64,000 nucleotides of DNA from Lenzites betulinus. Taxonomy: Eukaryota; Basidiomycota; Agaricomycetes; Polyporales; Polyporaceae. The notes under the pieces are model-generated. The model worked only from the letters and a program-made list of their open reading frames with translations. It did no database searches and was not told the DNA's origin. This document shows positions 46,012-56,890 of the stretch, piece by piece; positions within the stretch are counted from its first letter, which is position 1, and each line of letters starts with the position of its first letter. The position numbers and the translations under genes were made by a program. The stretch covers positions 124,001 through 188,000 of the forward strand of contig JABYQU010000028.1 of NCBI GenBank assembly GCA_022264855.1, given 5' to 3'.

Positions 46012-46732
46012 CGTCTGCGCACGAGCCCGTCAATGTAGAGTCCAAACGGACGGTGCCCTGTCGAAATTGAGACCTACTGGGCGGGAGGACGACGATCAGG
46101 ACCTTTGGAGGTGCGGGGAGGAAGGACGAAAGAGAGCGAGAGCGAATGGCGACAAGTATGTGGGACGCGCAGCACACGTCTCACGCTGGTCCCGCGAGAT
46201 TGAAGAGACCACGATATGGAAAAGACCCAGTGGGGCGGGATGGGAAGGAAGCTTGCGAAACTCCACCCCGCAATGTAGGTAGAAGTGGCTTATAAGCGAG
46301 GCGACCAGCTACCCCATGTTCTTCGCGCCACATGTAGTCGCCAAGGACAACTTGAGAGTGGATGTATGTGCATACAGGGACGAAAAGGCGTCGAGGCCTG
46401 TCGGGACGGATATGCCGCAGGCCGGGTCCAAAGTTTGGTTCGCACGAGCGAGCGAAAATGCATCTGAGCGTGGGCGCAGTAGCGCCGACACGACGCCTTC
46501 GAAGGCACATAAAGAACGTTGAGTGGCCTGAGCGGAACCTGTTCCCAAATCGGTCAGGAAGTATTCCGCGTGGTTCTCGCACTTTTAGAGATAAACAGCA
46601 CGGGCTTGTCCGGGTGCTCGAGCACGTTTGTTCTGTGGACAAATCCATCATGGGACTCGGATGTTGAAAAGAACAGCGTCAGAACCCGCCAATAATAAAG
46701 TATGATCTATAATACAAGGTGGAGAGTTGCCC
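46012..46732. other. Permease promoter region
   Basis: These 721 bases lie upstream of the permease and downstream of SEC11, which is on the same strand. No gene, TATA box or repeat stands out. Confidence 0.35.
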
Positions 46733-47637
46733 TTACTCCCTCTGGACGAGCGCCAAAAGTCCGAGACCTCCCAGCAAGGCGTACTTGAGCTGCGGGAAAT
46801 CGTTCTGGAGGGACAGAGTGGTTTAGCACATGAGGATGGGAAACGATAGGCCAGTGCTCACCATGGCAATCGTGACGTAGCCGACATATGGCAAGAACCT
46901 ATACAAACAGTCAATTCACAGCGTCAGAATTCTGCAAGCAGCGGAAATAAATCTAATGCTTACCCCCTAACTTTGCCGACTATATGTTTCCGCTCAAGCC
47001 ATTCGAGACCCTGGTACAGTTCAATGTCGTCGATGTGGTTGTTGTCACCCTTCGTCAGTAGTAGTTGCTTCTGTACCAGTGGACTCGCGGCAACCGCGCT
47101 GCAGGTTACATTAGTTCATAGATCATTCATTACGTGTCCATACTGCGATCGTAGAACGTGCACGTACCCCTTCTTCTTCGAGGTGAAGTCATGCGTCTCC
47201 AACACGCGATGCACGATGGGGATGTCTGCACCAGGGACCCTGTATACCGTGATGTCGCCAGTCTGGTAGCGTTGATCCGTGGGGTTTGTGAGGAAGAGAA
47301 GGTCACCGCGGTAGAAGGCCGGTTCCATGGAGCCACTGCAAGCAACATTACTCCCTACTCCCTCTTCGGTGCGTCGGAATCGCGTGGCGACAGATGGGCT
47401 ACGCACCTGAGAACAACAACTATTGGTGATTCCGTGTTCGTGATGAGACCCAAGCCCTTCCAGATCATGAGCCCGGAGGCCAGGACGGAGACGAAGTTGA
47501 GGATCTGGAGCAAGACCTAGACGACATACACACATGTTTAGTATCCTGCAAAGCACGTCTCCAGCCAGAGAGCAGTGGACAACACGAACATGGCGGACGC
47601 CTAGCCTCCTGAGGGTCTTGAGCTCGTCCGCGAACAT
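46733..47637 (-). CDS. SEC11: Signal peptidase complex catalytic subunit SEC11
   Basis: Six exons (47637-47590, 47516-47407, 47335-47168, 47098-46964, 46898-46862, 46804-46733) join in frame to 189 residues. The order is complete for the family: [18 protein letters not shown] at the N-terminus, the membrane span [20 protein letters not shown], the catalytic Ser box [30 protein letters not shown] with the catalytic His, and [15 protein letters not shown] with the Asp residues, then [12 protein letters not shown] and the C-terminal hydrophobic end. Sec11 cleaves signal peptides at the ER, so the secreted proteins here are among its likely substrates. The length is within the normal range. Confidence 0.93.
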
Positions 47638-48012
47638 GGTGGGGAGAGGTAGAAAGTACTTTGGGGAGACACGTGCCAGCGCGTCCCCAATCCAGCGACA
47701 CGTCCTCGGCGCCAGCGCGCGTTGCTCGCGATCGCGCTTCCGTCGCGCGCGCACGTTGCGCGTCCCGCTGCTCTCTTCGCGTTCACTCACTATGCGCCCG
47801 CTCCTCTTTCAGACCTGCGCGACCGTATGTTAACTGCAGGACAGCTCAGGTGCGATTGTTTTTGAGCCCAAATTCCGAAAACCAGAAGAGACAATGAGAC
47901 CGCGATGATGTCAGCAGCTTTCACGATCATAATATGGTGGCGTCTTCACTGGTTGCACGGCCGCGGATGAAAATACAACATTATTCTGTACGTCTGCAAT
48001 CGCATCTCAACA
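47638..48012. other. Short spacer upstream of SEC11
   Basis: These 375 bases lie between the BTB-gene stop and the SEC11 start, and should contain the SEC11 promoter. No repeat or gene is seen. Confidence 0.35.
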
Positions 48013-49051
48013 CTACTTCAGCCACCCATCTATCCGCGCCCACACGTCCTTTTGCTCGTCTCTCCATTCTTCCCTCTTGTCCCGGACGCACTCCTCGCAA
48101 AGTCCCTCCGCTGCCCAGTCAATCGCAATGATCTGTTCCAACGTCTCCAGAGGCCTGCACAACCCGTTTTCATCCAGCGCGGGCTGAATGACCGACGGCA
48201 TCCACTTGTCCGCGAACACGTCTGTGCATGCCATGTGATTTGCGGTAGCGACAGTGAACAGGATCGGGGTAAAGTGCGAGATTAGGCCGTTTAACAGCGC
48301 GTTGCAGCGCGCAGCGAGTTCTGGGGAGAGAGGGGACCGGCGCGGCACAGCGGAGTCTGTGGCATCGTCGTCATGATCGTGCGAGTGCGTCGCGATGCTA
48401 TAATACAATGCTTTGCGAATCTAGGACGGTTCAGCCGTTGTAGCAGCGTCACAAGTCATATACGACACCCACCGAAGGAATATCATGTTTAACCGCGAGC
48501 GTGAGGGCCTCCTCCGCATGTTCCGAGGTGAACGATGGTTCAGGTCCAGTGGGGAACATCCGCTCGAGCCTCGTGCGCGCCACGGCATGAATCGCGGGGA
48601 AGTCCAGCTGCTCCGCGGAGGAGGCGCGTAGCACCGACGCGACGCGCGGGAACGTCGCAGACTCGTCTAACGGCCTACGCGAGCGTGTCTTGAGCTTGAG
48701 CGACGACGCTGCGCCTGGCGACGGCGACGGCGATAGGACTCACGCGTCGTGGTAGAGGTGCTCGAGCAGGGCCTCGAAGTCCTCGCTCCTCACCTGCAGC
48801 TTGTCCGGGATGTGCACGACAACCAGCCCGTCGACTGTCTTTGCAGTGCTCTCCGACCCATCGGCCGCCGCAGATGGGCTTAATGAGCCGAGGACTGTCG
48901 AGTGTCGCTGCAGCATCGTGCGGTGGACTTTGTAGAAGTGATCCTGTGAGCGCACGACGAGCGAGCCGTCTTCGAGCCAGTATCGCGCATGTCGTCGTAT
49001 CGCAGGTTGCGTCTCGTCGCTAGTCGAAACGGTGAGCGTGAGGGCAGACAT
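48013..49051 (-). CDS. BTB/POZ domain protein
   Basis: Three exons give about 305 residues, from MSALTLTVSTSDE (49051) to a stop at 48013. The first intron starts at about 48742 and the second lies near 48420-48470. The BTB fold runs from about residue 28: YWLEDGSLVVRSQDHFYKVH (the D-G-[NS] entry and KVH after it), HSTVLGSLSP, GLVVVHIPDKLQVRSEDFEA, and LLEHLYHD followed by VASVLRASSAEQLDFPAIHA. This is the standard basidiomycete BTB family of unknown role. BTB proteins often recruit substrates to Cullin-3 ligases, but no Kelch or MATH partner domain is present. The C-terminal half has a cluster of charged residues (WAAEGLCEECVRDKREEWRD). The start MSALTL is preferred; an in-frame Met 25 codons upstream is possible. 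Confidence 0.85.
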
Positions 49052-49948
49052 GGCTGGGAGGGTGTGGCGGAAGACTCTCCGAAAGATCGATGACATACAG
49101 ATCTGCGCAGAGCTGCTCATAGCATGACCCGGCAAGGGCCGTGCCTCTTCATTAGGAAACCAATACAATGTATGGATGATGGTATTTGCCCTTGTTAGCA
49201 TCGGGTGGTACCGGCGCTGCCACGATATTGTGGCGATATTGTGGCCCGCGACGGATTCGTCAGTAACCTCGATGATTGCGACCAGTAGATCGCGATATCG
49301 ATCCTACTGTTGTCACTGCTTCGTCTGCTATCTAGCCAAGCCACATCACCTTTGGTTGCCCACTGTCAGGTCTTGGTTATCTCCGAGAGTGAATCGGGGT
49401 ATGACTGAGGCAATCTTTCTGGATGGTCCAAGCAGCCCCAACAAACCGCCCATCGCCGAGCGATTACACATTTTTCGAACTTCTTTGCCGCCGTCCATCG
49501 TCTACGCCGGCGTTGTACGTGTGCGACGGCGCGAACGCCGCGCTAGGAAACAGAGGTCCACCTCGCCGTTGTAGTACGTGTTCAATGGAAGCTCGCGTCC
49601 GGGACGTGTGCCCCAACTTCTCACAGTCAAATGGCGACGGTGCCGGGTACACCGCATCACGACAAATATGCATGACCTGGTGAGAAGGAACACTAAGCTC
49701 GTTCCATAAGCATGGTTGGCTTGCCTTGTCGAAAGGCTCACGCGTGTTCGCCGTACATCCGTGCGGGCGCTGTAGAAAGGTCGGTACTAACCGCATAGCC
49801 GCATCGATCGCGTGAAGGGACCCCCGATGGCATGTACATACTGCTTCTGCGTGGTACGAACGTATATATAGACCCCAAGTGTGTGGGGTAGACTCCCCAT
49901 CCTCCAAAGCAACCAACCTTGTTTTAGATACCAGCACTAGGAACTAGC
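49052..49948. promoter_or_regulatory. Divergent promoter region: BTB gene and UDP-glycosyltransferase
   Basis: These 897 bases separate two divergent starts. A strong TATA box TATATATA lies at 49863-49870, about 80 bases before the UGT start. The near repeat CGATATTGTGGC occurs twice around 49223-49240. No gene is supported. Confidence 0.5.
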
Positions 49949-52063
49949 ATGTCAGCCGCGCCGAAGCATCTCGTTGCCTTCCCATACCAGGCCTGGGGTA
50001 CGGTTTCTGCGTCGCTATTCTATGACTTGGCTGACGCTCAGGATTTGCCAGGCCATGCGCGTCCGCTCATTAACCTCAGTGCACGTCTGGTGAAGCTCAA
50101 GAACATCAACATCACCTTCCTGTCGACCGATGCGTTCTACGACCGTGCAGTCTCAGAACTTGCTCGTAGCTTCGTAGAAGGCGAGGAGGAATACGCAAAA
50201 CGCATCAGGTATGAGCTCCCCGCGGGCCCGAGTCGCACACTTGAAACTAAACGATGATTGGCAGGGTTGCGTCTGTGGGAGCCACCAATGGCTTGGACTT
50301 CAGCACCATCGACACCAGCTTCAACTCCATGTGGCTGCAGCTCGTCGCCGGGGAAGCGATTGTATGCAAGAAGACGGGTAACACGCTCGACCCGCTGCCC
50401 AAGCCCGACGCGCTTCTCATCGACGTGCGTAAATCGGACCATATGGTAGAGCCAGTGAACTGATCTCACGTGGCCAATTAGTTTTTCGCTGTGCATCCCA
50501 CTCGCGCCATTAGAAAGCTTAGCGGGAAGTCCATCAAGATTTTCTCATGGATGCCCGGCTCGACCTACGCCGCGTTCTACCTCTTCGGCCCCAAGAAACT
50601 CGGCGGACGGGGAAGCCAGCTCGCCGACATCGAGGCAGAGGCCCAGCGAACCGGCCGCCCCATCCCCGATGTGGCTGTAGAGGCATGTCTCCGTTCGAGT
50701 CCAGGCGTCGCTCTCCATTATTAACCCGGACTCCAGTATACCTATGTCCCCAAGGGGGAGGTTGTGCGGATTCCTGCGATGCCGCCAATGTACGATTATG
50801 AATACCACCCCCAAGAGGTAAGCACGTGCACCAGTCACCTCGAGGAGTGTCTCTCAAATATGGCACTAGTTCCCCGCCCCCAATGAGTTGGTGGGAAATG
50901 TCTTCGCACACGTCTACGAGTCAGTCCTCCAGTTCTATATCAATCTCGGATGTTCGCTCACTATTCCATTCATTGTAGCACTCTCGAAGAATGCGATGGG
51001 ATGCTGATTATCACCCCTGAGCCATACGAACCCGACGCCGTCGCCGCCGTGAGGAAGTGGTACGCCGAGACAGGGCGTCCGGCATACGTCTGTGGCCCCC
51101 TGCTTCCTCCGGGGAGTGCGACGGCGACGGCCAACGAAAAACAGCAGTCAAAGGAGAGCGTCCAGATCCAGGAATTCCTGGACAAGACGCTGAAGACCGA
51201 TGGCGAGAAGTCCTTGCTCTACGTACGTCGACACTGACGTCGTCTCGTCGTACCACACACGGAGCTGATGCCCGGGCTGCCAGATCTCGTTCGGGTCCAT
51301 GTTCTGGCCTGTGCTTACGCCGGAGAAAGTGTGGGCGTTCCTCGATGTCGTAATGGAACTCAATATTCCTTTCGTGAGCACTGGGGGCGTTCACAAATGA
51401 TGTAGCAGTCGAGGCTGACGTACTCATTACAGATTCTGAGCCATGCGTCCCCGATGGCTGTCGTACCAGAGGAAGTGAAGGAGAAGGTCAAAGCGTACGG
51501 CAGAGGCGTACTTTCCCCGTGGTCACCGCAGCAAACGATCCTCGAGCACCCAGTAAGACGCGACGCATCACCCACAACCGCTCGTGGTCATCAATACTGA
51601 CACGCTCTCTCCTGCCAGGCGACCGGCTGGTTCGTCGCACACGGCGGCCACAACGGTGTCACCGAGGCCATCTGCGCTGGAGTCCCCTTGTACGTCCCCC
51701 CTTCTTGCGCTCTTGCGCGCGCCGAGTCCTGACCAGCCGCCGCCGTACAGCATCCTCTGGCCGTTCACCGGCGACCAGCCCACCAACGCCGTGCACATCT
51801 CCGAGACGCTGCAGATCGGGTACGAGCTCATCGAGGTGCGCACGGGCGCCGGCCTGCACCCGATCTTCCGCAACGGGCGCACGCCGAAGGGCACCATCGA
51901 GGCGCTCAAGGAGGAGGCGCGCGAGGTGCTCGCGAAGGCGTATGGCGCGGACGGCGCGGAGAAGCGCGCGCGGCTCGCCCCGCTCAGGCATGCGATTACG
52001 CACCAGTGGGAGGAGGGCGGCGCTGCGCTCCGGGACATGAAGGCGTTCCTTGAGAGCTTGTGA
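49949..52063 (+). CDS. UDP-glycosyltransferase (GT1)
   Basis: Ten exons (49949-50208, 50265-50424, 50482-50676, 50737-50817, 50870-50919, 50979-51222, 51284-51373, 51433-51552, 51619-51689, 51751-52063) join in frame to 527 residues, a normal GT1 length. The acceptor-side half starts HLVAFPYQAWGTVSA and runs through WMPGSTYAAFYLFGP. The sugar-donor motif is clear: WSPQQTILEHPATGWFVAHG, then HNGVTEAICAGVPLILWPF and GDQPTNAVHI. This is the PSPG-like UDP-sugar binding box of fungal sterol and secondary-metabolite UGTs, with the conserved H-G-x-H-N and D-Q. Acceptor identity is unknown; detoxification or glycosylation of lipophilic compounds is the family norm. The exon 3 end could be at 50682 with a GC donor. 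Neither choice changes phase. Confidence 0.92.
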
Positions 52064-53701
52064 GGCCGCGGGGGACCGTGCTGCGCTCGGTTGTGCTGGA
52101 TTTACGTGGAAGGAAGGTAAACGTGTAAGTTCACGGTGGATGGACGGAGAAATAGACCTAGACTCCCGCTCAGACTAGCGCATATAGTGTCCTCATTGTG
52201 AGGCTGCGACTCCAATATACCACGCAGTGATTGTGGGAACACCATCGGTCCGAGGTACATTGGTCGAGTGAAGTGGAATCTTCTTGCAGTACTAAGCAAA
52301 GCAGTCACTCGATGCTAGATGATCATAAAATGACTTCAAATTGCTATTGTATCGGAGCGCGACTTTGCGATGCGTTGCCGCGCCACACCGTGCACTGGGC
52401 CCTGGCGGTGGCACTGACCAGATCTGTAACCACAAATCAGACGCTCCCTCTCAGCGATCTTAGTCTGGGCATACTGCTCGGATTTTCGCCGTATCCTGGA
52501 GGTGAGCCCAAGAGCTGGACAGAATATTTATAGCGCTATGCTTCTGGCGATAGGCTTGGTTTGACTCTCACGACGTTTTACCACTTACGTTTGTATATAG
52601 AGTTATCGACGTGACTTGTGATACTCAAAGCTGCACTCTGCCATCTGTCTGGGGTAAGCTCTTCAGGTCAGGTCGTAGATGTATAGTATTATACACACAC
52701 CATCTATATGTATAGTCCATAGCCATTGACCTCTCCATATTTTGAAACGCTGGTGTCTGTATGAGCGATTGCACACCGGGAGGCGATAGCGCGATGTAGC
52801 CCGAAGTCGCGTCGGTGGTTATCGATTATCATGGACAAACTTTCTGCAGTTAGATCTACATGGACATCAAGCCATGTGAGATAATAGCCTTTGAGAGTCC
52901 CTCTCGGCGTACGCGCATGTTGCTCAGGCTTCGCGCAGGGCCGGTTGAACACGTTCGTCCACCCTATCGTCTGGCAGCCGCCCCCTCGAGGGCACCTGCT
53001 GTGCGGCCTCACACCACCCTCGAGAAGCCCGCATGAAACCTTGAGCAATGCATGTGAGTGCTTCGAGCGCGGAACGGAGGGAGGCCGGCCTCGCGCCTAG
53101 CGCACAAGTCTTCCAACTGGAAGGATGCCGCTGCCTGTTTCGCACTTGTGCTCTCTCATGACGGGCTCCCACGTTTGTGATACCGCTCCGGGGCTGTCCT
53201 TCTTAGCTGCGCCGTCGATGCGAGCGAGGTCGCGGGGGTGCACGCGACCGCGCTCGCAACGCACGGTGCTGGGCGAGATTGCTAGGTATTGAGGCGGCGA
53301 CGGCGCTGATGATGGCATCCCATCGACAGCACAGGACAGCATGCTGCCGACTGTGGTGGCATCGACGGGAGGCATGCGCGGTATCAGAGACGCGCCTGCT
53401 CGGACGACTGGACCTTCCCGAACGGGCGCGGAGGGACGGGGACCGCCACACGTGCATGGCGCGAGCCAATCAGGGGGCGCGGGGATGGTCGTGCGACGCG
53501 CACGTTTCTTCGCGATGGCAGCGCACACGACCATTTGTCGGCCAGGGGGCGTCCGCAGGGGCAGATCGCACACGGACCCGCTCCCTGCGCTCGCCCAGGA
53601 CAGCCCAAGCGGCGCTATATATGCCTCCAACCGCCCAAACGCTTGTCGTGTGCCCTCCCACCCCCTCCCCGCCCGACGCTGCTTATCAGAATCTCAGTGC
53701 A
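52064..53701. other. 1.6-kb intergenic region with bHLH promoter
   Basis: The first kilobase is AT-rich without similarity. A TATA box TATATAT lies at 53616-53622, 80 bases before the favoured bHLH start. Several in-frame codons upstream belong to a longer reading frame, which I read as leader sequence rather than protein. Confidence 0.45.
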
Positions 53702-55051
53702 ATGTCTGCACACAAGGAGCCCACGACGACCTACGCCGCGAGCTGCAACCCGCCGCGTCGCGCCAAGCGCCAACAGCCTGGCGATCACGACGGGCAAAGC
53801 GTTGCTGCTCCCTCCCAACAACGCCGCCCGCCACGGCCCCCCATCCTCCCTAAACAGCCGACCGCCGACAGAGACTACCACATCCCGCCCTCTCCCGAGT
53901 CGGACTCCGCCTCTGAGGACGAGTACGACCCGGGGAGGGACGCCGCACCGGCTCCCAAGCGGCGCGGGCGCAAGCCTGGCGCCATGTCGCGCACCGCCCG
54001 TGAGTCGCTCCGGAAGCTGAACCACTCCAAGATCGAGAAGGCACGACGCACCAAGATCAATGAGACGCTTTCGGCGCTGAGTACGCTCGTCAACGACCGC
54101 GCGCGCGTCCTTCCCGCATCGCCCAGCCAGACCGATGAGCCCGCCGAGGAGAGCGGGAAGGGGAAGGGGAAGGCAGAGGAGAAAGAGTTCAAGCTCGACG
54201 TCCTCGTCAAGACTGTGGAGTATATGCAGGACTTGATCAGCCGCGTCAAGACGCTCGAGGGGACGATGTATGCGCAGTGTCGTTCCTCCGACCAACCTCC
54301 GTCGCAGGAGACGGTCCAGGCTACGCCCGTCGCGAAGCGCAAACACGCTGAAGATACCGAGGAGGTCGAGGAGACAAGGGCTGGTCCCAAGACAAAGCGG
54401 CCTCATCGTCTCCTGGAGGATGAGGACTCCTACGTTGGGGACGACGAGCAGGGGCTCGCGCATGGCGCTGAGGAAGAGCTCCCGTCGCCCATGCCCTTTG
54501 TGCAGATGGCGGGCTCCAAGTCTCCCGGGTCCCGCAACACGTCCTCGCCGCGTCTTCCGCCCATCGCGTCCTGGCTGCCGCACCCGTACGTCGACCCCAG
54601 CAGCTTCATGTCCACGCCGTCCTCGTCCGCCCCGGTGCGTTCTCCGCAGAACGCGCAGCTGCCGTCACCACCCGCCTCAGGCCGCTTCCGGCCGACCGCG
54701 ACGCTGGCCAGCATGCCTTCGCTGATGCTCCCCGGCCCCGCACACCCGTTGACGATACCTGCTGCCGCGATGCAAGGTGTGCTGCCCCCGCGTCACGGGC
54801 GGAAGTCGGTGTCGGCGTCTCCGTCCGTGTCGCCAACATGGACACCGGAGGACGAGACGGCGGCCTCTCTGCTGCTCCATATGAGCTCGAAGCCACCGAG
54901 CTCGGTGTCGAGCTCGCGAAGCCCGCCTGTACTCCCCGGGTCGCTTAGTGTCCTGTCTCCGCGCGAGATGATGGGCCTGGCGAAGGAGCGCTTCCTCCCG
55001 CGCGCGGTCGAGGCGGCCACGCCAGGTTCGTTGTTGGGGATGAGAGATTAA
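53702..55051 (+). CDS. bHLH transcription factor with AT-hook
   Basis: A single intronless ORF, 449 residues from MSAHKEPTTTYAAS. An AT-hook-like KRRGRKPG (about residue 90) precedes the basic region NHSKIEKARRTKINETLSAL, which contains the H/K/E-x-x-R-R pattern expected for E-box binding. After helix 1 there is an unusually long loop with charged repeats (GKGKGKAEEKEF), then helix 2 (KLDVLVKTVEYMQDLISRV). The remainder is Pro/Ser-rich and disordered. The frame stays open upstream to 53279, but the TATA box at 53616 and the start context favour 53702. Fungal bHLH factors of this group govern diverse programmes and the target cannot be inferred. Confidence 0.87.
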   Translation: MSAHKEPTTTYAASCNPPRRAKRQQPGDHDGQSVAAPSQQRRPPRPPILPKQPTADRDYHIPPSPESDSASEDEYDPGRDAAPAPKRRGRKPGAMSRTARESLRKLNHSKIEKARRTKINETLSALSTLVNDRARVLPASPSQTDEPAEESGKGKGKAEEKEFKLDVLVKTVEYMQDLISRVKTLEGTMYAQCRSSDQPPSQETVQATPVAKRKHAEDTEEVEETRAGPKTKRPHRLLEDEDSYVGDDEQGLAHGAEEELPSPMPFVQMAGSKSPGSRNTSSPRLPPIASWLPHPYVDPSSFMSTPSSSAPVRSPQNAQLPSPPASGRFRPTATLASMPSLMLPGPAHPLTIPAAAMQGVLPPRHGRKSVSASPSVSPTWTPEDETAASLLLHMSSKPPSSVSSSRSPPVLPGSLSVLSPREMMGLAKERFLPRAVEAATPGSLLGMRD

Positions 55052-56890
55052 CGGGGATTTTTGGTATGGCTTTTTGGAACGTTTTTATTCCTTATTCCTG
55101 TACTATTATGGAGTGTACTTGTTAACGACTTGGGCATGAGAGAAGGGAAACTGCGGAGGGGTTTGTTTGTAACTGTATGAAGTAGATGTATGCGTACCTG
55201 TCCTTCGCCCTGTCGCTGTACTTTATGTAGAGCATGTACCACGACACTGTAACTGAAGCCAATACCCTGAATGCTGATAGGATGTAGAGAAATTTGTGAG
55301 CAAGTCTGATAGACTTTCCACGTTTGTAGAGATGGTCATTGGATGGTCATGAAGGCAAACTCCTGGCGCTTAATGGCACTCCTCCTCACGGCATTGGCCG
55401 GGACCGTCGCACTCCGGCAAACTCCGACACCACACAATCGTTGCAAGTAAACATTGAGCCTCAAAGACTTTGGGCAGCGGTATCCGCACTGTCATTACAT
55501 AGTACATTCACTGCGCTGAAAGTAAGTGGTATAAAGGAATGACATTGTAAACCATGCTGATCACCACTGATAGCAGTTATATAGTAGTATCTTTTAATAT
55601 GTCATACAACTCTTGAGGCTCACTTCCAGGGTACGGCGAAAGTTTGGCCAGAATGATCAGCCTGAGATCGCCGAGAGGTAGCGTTCAATTTGCGGCTACG
55701 GAGCTGGTGAGTCCCGCAGCCCGAGTACATCTGACCAGGGCTGTTTGCACCGAACGCTCAACCCCATTGGTCCGCAAAAAGCAGGGCTCTGTCTCGGCAC
55801 CGCTGTGTGAGGCTACGACCCCCTTTGAGCAGCCTGCTGCGCGCGAACGGTGCACTTTGGGGCAGCACCAGCCAGGACGAAGGTACCTTGTGCAAAGTTG
55901 GAACGTACCCGCGGCGACGTCTGTCTGCCGGGTGCGGTTCGGGGGCTTCTCAGCGTGGTCTGGAGGCCTGCGGCCCGCCGCCCGGCCCGCGGAATGCGTG
56001 TGCAAGAAAGGCAGTTGTTGAATTCGAGCCGGGTGCAACGTCATGCCATGATACGCATGCACGGCGTGTAACCATGACGTGGTTTGGGAACCCGGTGCCG
56101 ACTAAGAAGGTCGCTGGTGCTTGGCCTCCATGTGCATACCCCTCCGTATATCCGACATTAACATCAAGCGAAATGGAGGGGTTCACAGTCGGTCCCGTCC
56201 CGGGACGCTGTTTTCATCATGCTGTCATAGCAATATGCACCAGGCCGCCGAAGCCAGCGTGTGTCGGGAATCAGGTGAGAAGCAGGTTCGCCTAGTATGG
56301 ATTACTGGGTTAGCGACGATCGGGCGATCTGACTTTCAAGTAGTGATCTCTGAACTCCGAGCTCCAACGGCCACCTTGGACAGATGACCTGTACATCAAG
56401 AATTGGCACGAGGTGATACCTGGGTCTTGTACCGCGACTAACAAGCAAAGAACATGTGAGTCTTCCCATTCCCCCGTCGCTCATCCTCTAACAGATGCTG
56501 CTCGGGTGTTTGTCGAGCAGTCGTGGGTACAACGAGCTTAAAAATTCCCGTTCTCGAGGGCCGCAGGGAATAACGGCACTCATAACCCCGCGGGGAGCAC
56601 CGAGATCCAGTCCAGAGCCCGCTGCGAAGCACTTCCGTGAAGACATCCTGTTGTCCATTTCCGTTGCCCCGCGTTTCTCACCGGCCGTGCATGTGCTGGC
56701 ATTCCCCGCTGAATGTTCCAGCATCTCATGACACCGCAGGGTCATCATGCGCGACCCCTTCTCTGCAGCGCCGCGCGGCCGCGCCCTCCCAGATTTATCC
56801 GGCGCGTCGGTTTAAAAGGCTGGCCGGCGCAGAGCAGAGACAGCGTGCTCCCTCCAACGTACAGGACCCCACTCCCAACGACACCAGACA
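55052..56890. promoter_or_regulatory. 1.8-kb spacer with GH28 promoter
   Basis: A TATA-like TTTAAAAG lies near 56812, about 75 bases before the GH28 start. Further upstream I see no gene, only short unconnected ORFs. The 3' UTR of the bHLH gene occupies the first few hundred bases. Confidence 0.4.

Noticed and set aside
43692..47637. Permease and SEC11 as a functional cluster
   Set aside because: They share only orientation. SEC11 is housekeeping and the permease has no link in function or regulation visible from sequence.
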